Positions 25,020 to 32,460 of a stretch of 64,000 nt of DNA are shown piece by piece. Location: contig NZ_BOQP01000046.1 in the NCBI RefSeq assembly GCF_018332715.1, forward strand, positions 124,001 through 188,000, given 5' to 3'. The stretch comes from Winogradskya consettensis (lineage in GTDB: Bacteria > Actinomycetota > Actinomycetes > Mycobacteriales > Micromonosporaceae). Position numbers and translations under genes: made by a program. A model generated the notes under the pieces. It worked only from the letters and a program-made list of their open reading frames with translations. It searched no databases and was not told where the DNA came from. Position 1 is the first letter of the stretch, and every line of letters starts with the position of its first letter.

Positions 25020-26135
25020 ATGGAAGCGATAGTCGGTGTACTCATTTTCGTGATCGCCCTGTTTGCGGTGATCACCCTGATCCGGTCCGTCCGGATCGTC
25101 CCGCAGCAGCGGATGGACGTCGTCGAGCGGCTCGGCAAGTACAAGCGCAGCCTGTCCCCGGGTCTCAACCTGCTGATCCCGTTCGTGGACGCGGTCCGCA
25201 CCAAGGTCGACATGCGCGAGCAGGTCGTCAGCTTCCCGCCGCAGCCCGTGATCACCTCCGACAACCTCGTGGTGAGCATCGACACCGTGCTCTACTTCAA
25301 GGTCGTCGACCCGGTGCGCGCGACCTACGAGATCTCCAACTTCCTGCAGGCCATCGAGCAGCTCACCGTCACCACGCTGCGTAACGTCATCGGCTCGCTC
25401 GACCTGGAGCGCGCGCTGACCAGCCGCGAGGAGATCAACCGGCATCTCTCCAGCGTGCTGGACGAGACCACCGGCCGCTGGGGCATCAAGGTCACCCGCG
25501 TCGAGATCAAGGCCATCGAGCCGCCGGCGAGCATCCGCGACTCCATGGAGAAGCAGATGCGCGCCGAGCGGGAGCGCCGCGCCACGATCCTCAACGCCGA
25601 GGGCCACAAGGCGGCCCAGATCCTCACCGCCGAGGGTGAGAAGCAGGCCGCCGTGCTGCGCGCCGACGGTGACCGCCAGTCGCGCATCCTGCAGGCCGAA
25701 GGTCAGGCCAAGGCGATCCGTACGGTCTTCGACGCGATCCACACCGCGAACCCGTCGCAGAAGGTCCTCGCGTACCAGTACCTGCAGGCCCTTCCGCAGA
25801 TCGCCAACGGCACCGCCAACAAGGTCTGGATCATCCCGACCGAGCTGACCAAGGCTCTCGAAGGACTCGGCGGTTCACTCGGCGGCCTGGCCAACATGGT
25901 CGGTGACGTCCCCCGGGCCGGCGTCGACTCGGCCGCCGTCGAGCAGGAGGCGCTGGCCGCCGCGCAGGCCGCCGCCGACGAGGCCGCAGCGGTCAACGAG
26001 CAGGTCCGCTCGGCCGCCGCCGAGGTCTCCAGCGACCCGAACCCGCAGGCCCTGCCCGCTCCGGAGCACATCCCGCCGTCGGCCGCCCTCGGCGCCGCCG
26101 ACTACAACGGTGTGGGCGACCCCGAACGCGCCTGA
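25020..26135 (+). CDS. SPFH/Band-7 (slipin/stomatin-like) membrane protein
   Basis: A 371-residue protein with GGAGAGG eight bases before ATG 25020. An N-terminal anchor (IVGVLIFVIALFAVITLI) leads into the Band-7 domain: QQRMDVVERLGKYKRSLSPG, then REQVVSFPPQPVITSDN and VLYFKVVDP. A long charged coiled coil (MRAERERRATILNAEGHKA) follows, then a C-terminal segment ALQYL-like (YQYLQALPQIANG) typical of paraslipins. The tail of about 80 residues is Ala/Glu-rich. With NfeD it forms the scaffold pair thought to organise membrane domains and quality-control proteases. A bidirectional hairpin follows the gene. Confidence 0.93.
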   Translation: MEAIVGVLIFVIALFAVITLIRSVRIVPQQRMDVVERLGKYKRSLSPGLNLLIPFVDAVRTKVDMREQVVSFPPQPVITSDNLVVSIDTVLYFKVVDPVRATYEISNFLQAIEQLTVTTLRNVIGSLDLERALTSREEINRHLSSVLDETTGRWGIKVTRVEIKAIEPPASIRDSMEKQMRAERERRATILNAEGHKAAQILTAEGEKQAAVLRADGDRQSRILQAEGQAKAIRTVFDAIHTANPSQKVLAYQYLQALPQIANGTANKVWIIPTELTKALEGLGGSLGGLANMVGDVPRAGVDSAAVEQEALAAAQAAADEAAAVNEQVRSAAAEVSSDPNPQALPAPEHIPPSAALGAADYNGVGDPERA

Positions 26136-26162
26136 CCTGGAAAAAGCGTCATCTAACTGTGG

Positions 26163-26192
26163 CAAAACCCCGCGCGGAGGTGCGGGGTTTTG
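26163..26192. terminator. Rho-independent terminator after the NfeD-SPFH operon
   Basis: A perfect 11-bp stem CAAAACCCCGC/GCGGGGTTTTG with an 8-nt loop begins 28 nt after the SPFH stop. The A-run and T-run on the two arms give it terminator character on both strands. Confidence 0.92.
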
Positions 26193-26258
26193 TCATGGTG
26201 GTCCGAGGATTCCGACGGTGCCCCCGGCCGCTCGGCTTGAGCCAACCAAGGCGGAGCC

Positions 26259-26927
26259 ATGAGCATGTCGCAGTTCCAGACCGCGAGCGGACGCCCACTG
26301 CGCGTGTCCCCGGCCTGGGTGGGCGCGGCCAGCCCGGAGGACACCGACGACCGGTTGCTGTCGGTGCAGGAAGCGGTCTGGATCTGGTCGGTACGCAGGT
26401 ACGCGCGCGCCGCGCTCTGGGGACTCCCCGCCGGCGCCGCCCTCTACGGCTGGTCCACGCTCGGTGTCGCGGTCCCGCCCGGCCCGCTGCTGGTCGAGCT
26501 CGCCGCGGGCTGGCTCACCACGGTCGCGATGATCGGGCTCGCCGGGCTGCTGGCCGGTTCCCGTACCCGTCGCACGGCCCTGTTCGGCATGCTGATCGGC
26601 CTGGCGGGCGCGATCCTCTGGCTGCCACTCACCGCCCTGCCCGCCGGCACGGCCCCGGACGGTGCGGGTCTGACCCCGGATTCGGTACGCACGACCGCGC
26701 TCGTCGCCGCCGCCGTCATGGGCACCGGCTGGCTCCTGCTCGGCTGGGCGGTGTTTCGTTCCAAGCTCGTGAACCCGGCGGACGGCATCCTGCTGATGCT
26801 GGCGGCGATCTCGATCGGGGCCGGCTCCTACGCCGTCAAGCCGCTGCCCACAGTGGGTGCCTTGTTACTGCTCGCAGCGGGTATGGGCCTGGCCTGGACC
26901 GGCTCGCGGCTCATCCCGCCGGCCTGA
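26259..26927 (+). CDS. Six-helix membrane protein of unknown function
   Basis: A 222-residue protein with about 60 polar residues at the N-terminus (ending LLSVQEAVWIWSVRRYARA) and then six hydrophobic helices, for example LLVELAAGWLTTVAMIGLAGLLAG and TALVAAAVMGTGWLLLGWAVF. There are no charged residues in the helices that would point to transport, and no family that I recognise. It has its own terminator upstream and stands 45 nt before the RibD-like gene. Function unknown. Confidence 0.75.
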   Translation: MSMSQFQTASGRPLRVSPAWVGAASPEDTDDRLLSVQEAVWIWSVRRYARAALWGLPAGAALYGWSTLGVAVPPGPLLVELAAGWLTTVAMIGLAGLLAGSRTRRTALFGMLIGLAGAILWLPLTALPAGTAPDGAGLTPDSVRTTALVAAAVMGTGWLLLGWAVFRSKLVNPADGILLMLAAISIGAGSYAVKPLPTVGALLLLAAGMGLAWTGSRLIPPA

Positions 26928-26972
26928 TCCCGGCTGCCCGTTCGGGCGTACCCGGATGGCATGCTTCATCGC

Positions 26973-27563
26973 ATGGCGAAAGTTGTTGCTGACATCTCGG
27001 TCTCGCTCGACGGCTTCGTGACCGGCCCGGGCGTCGACCTGGAGAACGGCCTCGGCCGGGGCGGCGAAGCCCTGCACACGTGGGCGCTGAGCGGCGACGC
27101 CGTGGACCGCGAGATCCTCGAGGCGGCCACCGACGCCACCGGTGCGGTCGTGATTGGCCGCACCCTGTTCGACTTCATCGACGGCCCGAACGGCTGGACG
27201 CAGGAGATGGGGTACGGCGCAGGCCTGGCCGCGACGCCCCCGGTCATCGTGGTGACCCGCAACCCACCCGCATCCGTCCGCCTCGGCGACCGGTTCAGCT
27301 TCGTGCCCGACGGCATCGCCGGCGCCGTCGCCGCGGCCGTCGCGATCGCCGAGGAACGCGACGTGGTCATCATGGGCGGCGCGCAGACGGTCCGCGGCGC
27401 CCTCGACGCAGGCGTGGTCGACGAACTCCGCCTCCACCTCGCCCCGGTGCTCCTCGGCGCCGGCACCCCGCTGTTCGCCCCGGGCACGATCCCGCGCACC
27501 CTGCGCCAGATCCACGTACGCCCCTCCACGACGGCCACACACCTGACCTACCGCCTCAGCTGA
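26973..27563 (+). CDS. RibD C-terminal/dihydrofolate-reductase-like protein
   Basis: From ATG 26973 the product has 196 residues, starting MAKVVADISVSLDGFVTGPG, the usual opening of this family; ATG 26961 would add four. Other landmarks are VVIGRTLFDFIDG, a PPVIVVTRNP strand, EERDVVIMGGAQTVRGALDAG and VDELRLHLAPVLLGAGTPLF. The fold binds NADPH and the family includes pyrimidine reductases, but stand-alone members are mostly uncharacterised oxidoreductases that often travel in operons with regulators. No specific substrate can be inferred. Confidence 0.9.
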   Translation: MAKVVADISVSLDGFVTGPGVDLENGLGRGGEALHTWALSGDAVDREILEAATDATGAVVIGRTLFDFIDGPNGWTQEMGYGAGLAATPPVIVVTRNPPASVRLGDRFSFVPDGIAGAVAAAVAIAEERDVVIMGGAQTVRGALDAGVVDELRLHLAPVLLGAGTPLFAPGTIPRTLRQIHVRPSTTATHLTYRLS

Positions 27564-27613
27564 GGCCCGCGGTCCTCCCCTTACCCCCCGGCTTTCGTGA
27601 TCTTCGGAGTGGC

Positions 27614-28786
27614 ATGTCTGTCTACAGCGCCCAGCACCTGCAGCAGTTCCGGCTCGTCGTCACCGGCGGCGGCACCGGCGGGCACACCTACCCCGCCCTG
27701 ACCACCATCAACGCGCTGCGCGAACGGCTCGCGAAGGCCGGCATCGAGCCCGACCTGTTGTGGGTCGGCGTGCACGGCGGTCTCGAGGAGAAGATCTCCG
27801 CCCGCGCCGGCGTCCCGTTCCGGGCGATCACGACGGGCAAGCTGCGCCGCACACCGACCCCGCGTGAGCTGATGCGCAACGTCGTCGACGCGTTCCGGAT
27901 CCCCATCGGCATCGGTCAGGCGGTGCTCACCGTCGCCCGCAACAGGCCGTCGGTCGTGCTCTCCACCGGTGGGTACGTCTCGGTGCCGATCGGGCTGGCC
28001 TCGCGGCTCTTCGGCGTGCCGTACCTGATGCACGAGCAGACCCTCGCTCTCGGGCTCGCCAACCGCATCCTCGCCAAGTTCGCCACCCGGATCCTGCTCA
28101 GCCAGGAACCCTCCCTGCAGCACCTCACCCCCAAGGCCCGCGAACGAGCCGTCGTGACCGGCAACCCGATCCGCCCCGAGCTGTTCACCGGCGACCGGGA
28201 GAAGGGCGCCGCCGCGTTCGGGCTCGACCCGCGCGTACCCATCGTGGTCGTGACCGGCGGAGCCGCAGGCGCCCAGCAGATCAACCGGCTCCTCGCCGCG
28301 GTCCTGCCCGACGTCCTGCCCTACTGCCAGGTCATCCACCAGTGCGGCAGCCTCAGCTACGCCGAGATGCAGCAGGTCGCCGCGCAGCTCCCGCCCGCCC
28401 TCGCCCACCGCTACAAGGTGCTGGACTTCATCCACGAGCAGATGCCCGACGTCCTCGCCGCCGCCGACGTGGTCCTCGCCCGCAGCGGCGCGGGCACGGT
28501 CGCGGAGCTCACCGCCCTGGGCAAACCGAGCATCCTCATCCCGTACGGAGCCTCAGCCGGCGGCGAACAGCGCAGCACCGCCAAACACCTCGCGGGTCTC
28601 GGCGCGGCAGTCATGCTCGACGGCCCGACCGCCACCCCGGAAAACCTCTGCACCGAGCTGATGTCCCTGGTCAGCGACCCGGCCCGGCGCGCGGCGATGG
28701 CCCACAGCGCGGCAGCCCAGGGCCACCCCGACGCCGCCGACAAGGTCGTCGACGAGATCCTCACCGTCGCCTCCCGCGGCGCCTGA
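27614..28786 (+). CDS. MurG-like glycosyltransferase paralogue
   Basis: A 390-residue GT-B glycosyltransferase related to MurG, which adds GlcNAc to lipid I in peptidoglycan synthesis. MurG signatures: the N-terminal loop VVTGGGTGGHTYPALTTI, VVLSTGGYVSVPI, HEQT (HEQN in MurG), GNPIRPELF, VVVTGGAAGAQQIN (GGSQGA in MurG) and LARSGAGTVAELTALGKPSILIP. The acceptor/donor region after that differs: the DHQ..NA motif of MurG is replaced by ASAGGEQRSTAKH. The gene lies outside any division/cell-wall cluster and is followed by a LysE exporter. It may be a second lipid I-type transferase or act on another acceptor; I cannot tell whether the genome also has a canonical murG. Confidence 0.78.
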   Translation: MSVYSAQHLQQFRLVVTGGGTGGHTYPALTTINALRERLAKAGIEPDLLWVGVHGGLEEKISARAGVPFRAITTGKLRRTPTPRELMRNVVDAFRIPIGIGQAVLTVARNRPSVVLSTGGYVSVPIGLASRLFGVPYLMHEQTLALGLANRILAKFATRILLSQEPSLQHLTPKARERAVVTGNPIRPELFTGDREKGAAAFGLDPRVPIVVVTGGAAGAQQINRLLAAVLPDVLPYCQVIHQCGSLSYAEMQQVAAQLPPALAHRYKVLDFIHEQMPDVLAAADVVLARSGAGTVAELTALGKPSILIPYGASAGGEQRSTAKHLAGLGAAVMLDGPTATPENLCTELMSLVSDPARRAAMAHSAAAQGHPDAADKVVDEILTVASRGA

Positions 28787-28835
28787 ACCAGCACTTCAGA
28801 ATTGGCCGTCCCGGGACGCGGCGGCATCCACCAGA

Positions 28836-29489
28836 GTGAACGACGTGATCACTGTGACGTCGTTCCTCGGGGTGGCCGCCGTCGCCCTCGGCATGGTCCT
28901 GACCCCCGGCCCGAACATGATGTACCTGGTCTCCCGCAGCATCACCCAGGGCCGCCGCGCGGGCATCGTCTCCCTGGGCGGCGTGGCCCTCGGCTTCCTG
29001 ATCTACCTGACCGCCACCAGCCTCGGCCTGGCAGCGGTCTTCGTCGCCGTCCCCGAGCTCTACCTGACCGTCAAACTCGCCGGAGCCGCCTACCTCGCCT
29101 GGCTGGCCTTCAAAACCCTGCGCCCCGGCGGCACCTCGGTCTTCGAACCCCACCCCCTGGCCGCCGACAGCCCCCGCCGACTGTTCACGATGGGCCTGAT
29201 GACGAACCTGCTCAACCCCAAGGCCGCCCTGATGTACCTGTCCCTCATCCCGCAGTTCATCCACCCCGACGCCGGCCACGTCGCGCTCCAGGGCTTCCTG
29301 CTCGGCGCCGTCCAGATCCTGATCAGCATGACGGTCAACCTCACCCTGGTCCTGGCCGCCGGCACGGTCGCCCTCTTCCTGACAAAACGCCCAGCCTGGC
29401 TACGACTCCAGCGCTACCTCATGGGTACGGTCCTGGGCGCCCTCGCCGTAAAACTCGCCACCGACCGCGCCCCCACAGCCGCGTCCTGA
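28836..29489 (+). CDS. LysE/RhtB-family amino-acid exporter
   Basis: A 217-residue membrane protein from GTG 28836. The N-terminal signature TPGPNMMYLVSRSITQGRRAG is the LysE/RhtB hallmark; six hydrophobic helices follow, including VSLGGVALGFLIYLTATSLGLAAV and the NLLNPKAALMYLSLIPQF loop. It should export amino acids or small polar metabolites from the cytoplasm. It is 49 nt downstream of the MurG paralogue in the same direction, but co-function is unproven. Confidence 0.92.
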   Translation: MNDVITVTSFLGVAAVALGMVLTPGPNMMYLVSRSITQGRRAGIVSLGGVALGFLIYLTATSLGLAAVFVAVPELYLTVKLAGAAYLAWLAFKTLRPGGTSVFEPHPLAADSPRRLFTMGLMTNLLNPKAALMYLSLIPQFIHPDAGHVALQGFLLGAVQILISMTVNLTLVLAAGTVALFLTKRPAWLRLQRYLMGTVLGALAVKLATDRAPTAAS

Positions 29490-29947
29490 ACAATCCGCCG
29501 CGCTCCCGGCCCGGCTCGGCTCTTTCTCAGACGCGAACGAATCCACCCCGCGCGTCCCCCAGGCAGCCACTGAGCGGCACGCCTCCGGTTCGTCCTCCCG
29601 AGCGCCGACGATCACGGCCACGGATGTGCACGTCCGACCACTGAATAGTTGGTGGCATTCGCGGCCCTGAGCCGATGAAGTTGCGGGATCGGTTTTGTTC
29701 GCGAGTCTGGCACCAGAGGTCGCTGAGTTTCGCCCCCGCCGAGGTCTCGCCCATTCAGATGTTCGCGAGGTAGGACTCCACCCCCTGCGAGACCCGCTCA
29801 CTCCGCGCCGACCGGCCTCGCCGTTCACGCACGGTGATGGGTACCTGGACGGGGCGCCTTGTCTGCGGCAGAAGAGGGCACGTGATCAAGCCTCGCGAGT
29901 GCCACCTGAACGACGATATGCTTAGTTGCTGCGAGATGATGAGGCCA
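29490..29947. other. Start of lower-GC accessory patch; no clear gene
   Basis: Open frames on both strands are short and their products lack family features. A minus-strand frame ending at 29755 with SERVSQGVESYLANI reads like a protein C-terminus but cannot be extended to a convincing gene. The stretch contains the left arm of the degenerate inverted repeat (29697-29769). Confidence 0.45.
29697..29769 (+). repeat. Left arm of a degenerate inverted repeat
   Basis: GTTCGCGAGTCTGG at the start and CAGATGTTCGCGA at 29756-29768 recur in reverse orientation near 31246-31320. The 13-mer CAGATGTTCGCGA is an exact inverted match of 31292-31304. Between these anchors the two arms align by eye with gaps. 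Confidence 0.55.
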
Positions 29948-30265
29948 ATGGATCGCGTCGAAAGCCGGTGCCACCTGGACTGGTGGGCGAGCTCTGTAAC
30001 CTTGCTCGCCAGCGTTGAGATCGCGGTGGTCATTGCCGCCGCCGATACCGGCTGGGCCGCCGAGGGCTGCTTGATCAGCGACGACCAAGAAGAACGCGAT
30101 GGATTCGCCTTCCTGTGCGACATGGATCCCGTCTTCATCCTGAGGTTCGACGATGAAAGCACGATCACCGTGACCGTGCATCCGACTGCCGACAACAGGC
30201 GGTTCGCTCTGACGGAGTACACCGGGCCAGCGCATCGACCGATCAACCACAGAGTCACGATTTAG
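29948..30265 (+). CDS. Hypothetical protein, 105 residues
   Basis: Starting at ATG 29948 (other in-frame ATG codons at 29918, 29936 and 29939) the protein contains FLCDMDPVFILRFDDESTIT and VTVHPTADNRRFALTEYTGP, a beta-hairpin pattern with acidic turn that I associate with small orphan actinobacterial proteins of unknown role. The N-terminus holds a short hydrophobic stretch (SSVTLLASVEIAVVIAAADTG). Base composition is less GC-rich than the flanking core genes. An antisense frame of similar length exists but has a Gly/His/Pro-rich shadow composition. Confidence 0.55.
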   Translation: MDRVESRCHLDWWASSVTLLASVEIAVVIAAADTGWAAEGCLISDDQEERDGFAFLCDMDPVFILRFDDESTITVTVHPTADNRRFALTEYTGPAHRPINHRVTI

Positions 30266-30284
30266 TCCGCCGCGCCGCCGCGCC

Positions 30285-30515
30285 CTATCCGCGGCATGAA
30301 AGCGTGCCGCCGGAATAGTGGCCGAAGATCGGTTTGTTGCTCGATCGCGGCTGGGTTGCTGCCGTTGCCGAGGCGAAGTGCGGCATGGGCGGGCCTCGCG
30401 AAGAAAACGCGGAGGATTGCCTGCCTGCGTCCGGCTCGTACGCGTAGACCCACCACTTCGCGTCCGTTCCCGCCGAACTCGCCACCGGTCGTGGACTTTG
30501 GTTGAGTAATTTCAC
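30285..30515 (-). CDS. Doubtful small protein, 76 residues
   Basis: From GTG 30515 the frame reads MKLLNQSPRPVASSAGTD, then KWWVYAYEPDAG and ends KPIFGHYSGGTLSCRG. The WWVYAYE segment looks protein-like, but there is no ribosome site and the middle is Ser/Pro-rich. It could equally be a fragment of a lost gene. Confidence 0.25.
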   Translation of the reverse strand: MKLLNQSPRPVASSAGTDAKWWVYAYEPDAGRQSSAFSSRGPPMPHFASATAATQPRSSNKPIFGHYSGGTLSCRG

Positions 30516-30575
30516 GTGCGCGCGTTAATTGCCGTATCAAGCCCCGGATTTGACGCAGAGTCCGGTGTTCGTCGG

Positions 30576-30965
30576 TTAGTATGCGGCGGCGTACTTCACC
30601 AGCCAGCGGTTGGTGAACCGGCTCCAGTCGAACAGGTCACCGGCGGCACGCCTGCGGTCACGCTCATGGTCAGCGGCGGCCTGTGCCCGGTGGGAGTTCG
30701 CCTCACGGAACAACGCTCTTGCGGCCTCGATCCACATCAGCTTGCCGTCCGGTGTCCGGGCTTCGGGCGAGTCGCGCCGCAAGCGGGTGGTGTGGCCGAG
30801 AGCCTTTCCGAAAGCCCGCCGAACCTTGTGCTCACGCCGGAACTCTTCGGTTGCCGCGGAGTAGTTCCGGCGCCGAGTCGGGTCACGCATCCACGCCAGT
30901 TCAACGGTCGTAAAGATCTCCAGCTGAGCGTATTTCATTCCTTTATTGTTCTCAGGGAGTTCCAT
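30576..30965 (-). CDS. Hypothetical basic protein of the accessory patch
   Basis: From ATG 30965 the product has 129 residues; ATG 30939 (MKYAQLEIFTTVELAW) is an alternative with AAAGGA immediately upstream. The sequence is mainly helical and highly charged: MRDPTRRRNYSAATEEFRREH, then KLMWIEAARALFREANSH and a C-terminal DWSRFTNRWLVKYAAAY. It has no signal peptide or known motif. The local base composition (runs such as TTTATTG) is clearly AT-richer than the core, consistent with transfer. Function unknown. Confidence 0.6.
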   Translation of the reverse strand: MELPENNKGMKYAQLEIFTTVELAWMRDPTRRRNYSAATEEFRREHKVRRAFGKALGHTTRLRRDSPEARTPDGKLMWIEAARALFREANSHRAQAAADHERDRRRAAGDLFDWSRFTNRWLVKYAAAY

Positions 30966-31089
30966 GATCGGAAGGGCGGGTGTGCCATTGTTGGGTTGAG
31001 GGGGATCACACAGATTTGAATGGCAGATAGCGAATATTCGGATAGCCATAGAGTGGTGGTGGATGGATCCTGGGAGGCGATCCTGGTGC

Positions 31090-31224
31090 TCATTGCGTCA
31101 CGGGTTCGTTGGCCGTCTTGCTGTCATCGGCAGATCCGCGCATCCACTCCCAGAAAGGCTTCATGATCGCTTGCATGCAGCGTGAGCGGTATCCTGAGGG
31201 ATTGCTGGCGCCGCCGGTGGTCAT
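31090..31224 (-). CDS. Possible 44-residue small protein
   Basis: ATG 31224 to TGA 31090 on the minus strand gives a product with MTTGGASNPSGYRSRC, then MQAIMKPFWEWMRGS and an acidic polar end. The amphipathic FWEWM core is unusual for random high-GC sequence, but no ribosome site supports the start. It lies just downstream of the right inverted-repeat arm. Confidence 0.25.
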   Translation of the reverse strand: MTTGGASNPSGYRSRCMQAIMKPFWEWMRGSADDSKTANEPVTQ

Positions 31225-31245
31225 GATCCGCGAGTGGTGCCGGTT

Positions 31246-31320
31246 CTCGCGAACATTGCGGCGAGCGGTGTCGGCGAAGTCGAACCGAAGGTCGCGAACA
31301 TCTGGCGCCCAAACTCGCGA
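31246..31320 (-). repeat. Right arm of the degenerate inverted repeat
   Basis: Read on the minus strand it starts TCGTTCGCGAGTTTGG, contains CAGATGTTCGCGA (exact match to 29756-29768) and ends CAATGTTCGCGAG, mirroring the left arm at 29697-29769. Confidence 0.55.
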
Positions 31321-31536
31321 ACGAATGCACGGGATCTTGGTCTACAAAGCAACAAACACACCACGCACTGCAATAGTTTTCTTGCAGTCTGAACGATTAC
31401 TGCGCACTCGACAGCCGACCCCGCACAAGGCTGCGCCCACCCAGCCCCGGCACAACATCGAACCCACGCCCAACGCCCTCAGCCGCCGCCTTCGCGCCGC
31501 GCCCCATTTCTCGCCCTGTGCCTTCGCCGGCCGCAT

Positions 31537-31705
31537 CTAGTGTCGCGGGTCTGAGGTCTTTTGCCGGTTGGCTTTGGCCAGGATCTGATCGGCGGTCTTG
31601 GTCCAGCGGAACGGTTCGCAGCGCTGGTTGTAGCCATCGATGAACGCCCGGATCGCGCCGACCAGGTCGCCGACGCTGGTGAACGTGCCGCGACGGATGG
31701 CCTCG
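31537..31705 (-). pseudogene. C-terminal remnant of an IS630-type transposase
   Basis: The last 55 codons of a minus-strand frame read RRGTFTSVGDLVGAIRAF, IDGYNQRCEPFRWTKTADQI and LAKANRQKTSDPRH. This is the well-known C-terminal end of IS630-family (DDE) transposases, where F-WTKTADEIL-K repeats across elements. Upstream of about 31705 the frame turns into unrelated Pro/Arg-rich sequence, so the DDE catalytic core is missing and the copy is dead. It marks past insertion at the border of the accessory patch. Confidence 0.85.
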
Positions 31706-31766
31706 GGGTCGGGCGTGGTGGTTGCAGGCGGGCGCCGGCCGGTCGCGGCGGTTGTTGGTGAGCGCC

Positions 31767-32369
31767 TCAGTGCCAGGTGGGGGCGGGCATTGGCAGGGGG
31801 CTGGCGCCCTGGGGGCGTAGGCCGTCGAAGATGATGGTGAGGTAGCGGCGCCACAGGTCCGGGGCGGGGTTCGGCAGGAACTCGATCACGTGGACCGGCG
31901 CGCACATCAGGGCGAAGACGTCGGTCCCGGTGACGTCGTCCCGCACCGCGCCCGCCGCGCGGGCCCGGTCGACCAGGGCCGTGATGGTCGCGACGAGTTC
32001 GTCCCGCAGTTCGATGACCTTCGAGTCGTCCCCGCTGACCGTCTGTAGGAACGTCAGGTCGCTCTGCTGGCGTTTGTCCGCGGAGACGGTCAGGAAGTCG
32101 AACAGTGCCGTCCCGGGATCCGCTGCGTCCAGCGCCTCCCTGGCGACCGCGGTGAGCGACGCGATGTGCTCGCCCACGATCGCGGCCATCAGCTCTTCCT
32201 TCGTGGCGAAATGCCGGAATACCGTGCCCTTCGCGACGCCTGCCCGCCGCGCGATGTCGGCGACCGAGGCGTCCGGCCCCCGCTCGGCGAATTCCGCCTC
32301 GGCCGCGGCCAGCAGCAACGCGCGGTTCCGGGCCGCGTCCACACGCAGAGGCCGAACAGGTGTCGTCAC
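31767..32369 (-). CDS. TetR-family repressor divergent from an SDR gene
   Basis: A 200-residue regulator from GTG 32369. The DNA-binding domain reads LLLAAAEAEFAERGPDASVADIARRAGVAKGTVFRHFATKEEL in consecutive motifs, with recognition helix around KGTVFRHF. The ligand domain has a DLTFLQTVSGDD segment, and the end (FLPNPAPDLWRRYLTIIFDGLRP) is common in TetR repressors next to SDR and efflux genes. The start is 91 nt from the start of the SDR gene and two operator-like palindromes lie between them. It probably represses the SDR gene and itself; the inducer is unknown. Confidence 0.9.
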   Translation of the reverse strand: MTTPVRPLRVDAARNRALLLAAAEAEFAERGPDASVADIARRAGVAKGTVFRHFATKEELMAAIVGEHIASLTAVAREALDAADPGTALFDFLTVSADKRQQSDLTFLQTVSGDDSKVIELRDELVATITALVDRARAAGAVRDDVTGTDVFALMCAPVHVIEFLPNPAPDLWRRYLTIIFDGLRPQGASPLPMPAPTWH

Positions 32370-32387
32370 GATCTCACCCTATCAAGT

Positions 32388-32401
32388 TGACCGCCGGGTC
32401 A
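32388..32401. promoter_or_regulatory. Operator-like palindrome 1, TGACCnnnnGGTCA
   Basis: TGACCGCCGGGTCA lies 18 nt upstream of the tetR start. It is the mirror of the second site at 32430 with one differing base. Confidence 0.7.
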
Positions 32402-32429
32402 TTTTATGCGTACGGTCGTGACGTCAACA

Positions 32430-32443
32430 TGACCCAGCGGTCA
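32430..32443. promoter_or_regulatory. Operator-like palindrome 2, TGACCnnnnGGTCA
   Basis: TGACCCAGCGGTCA lies 17 nt upstream of the SDR TTG start and 42 bp centre to centre from site 1, i.e. on the same face of the helix four turns away. Confidence 0.7.
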
Positions 32444-32460
32444 GCTTTTCTGGAGGATCC

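Larger units (their letters stand above)
30966..31536. other. AT-richer non-coding stretch with one tiny frame
   Basis: Apart from the 44-codon minus-strand frame at 31090-31224 and the right arm of the inverted repeat at 31246-31320, I see no gene. Composition alternates between AT-rich and ordinary GC-rich patches, as in a mosaic of fragments. Confidence 0.5.

Noticed and set aside
29755..30258. Minus-strand frames opposite the 105-residue hypothetical gene
   Set aside because: Ser/His/Arg-rich shadow translations. A protein-like end at 29755 cannot be extended.
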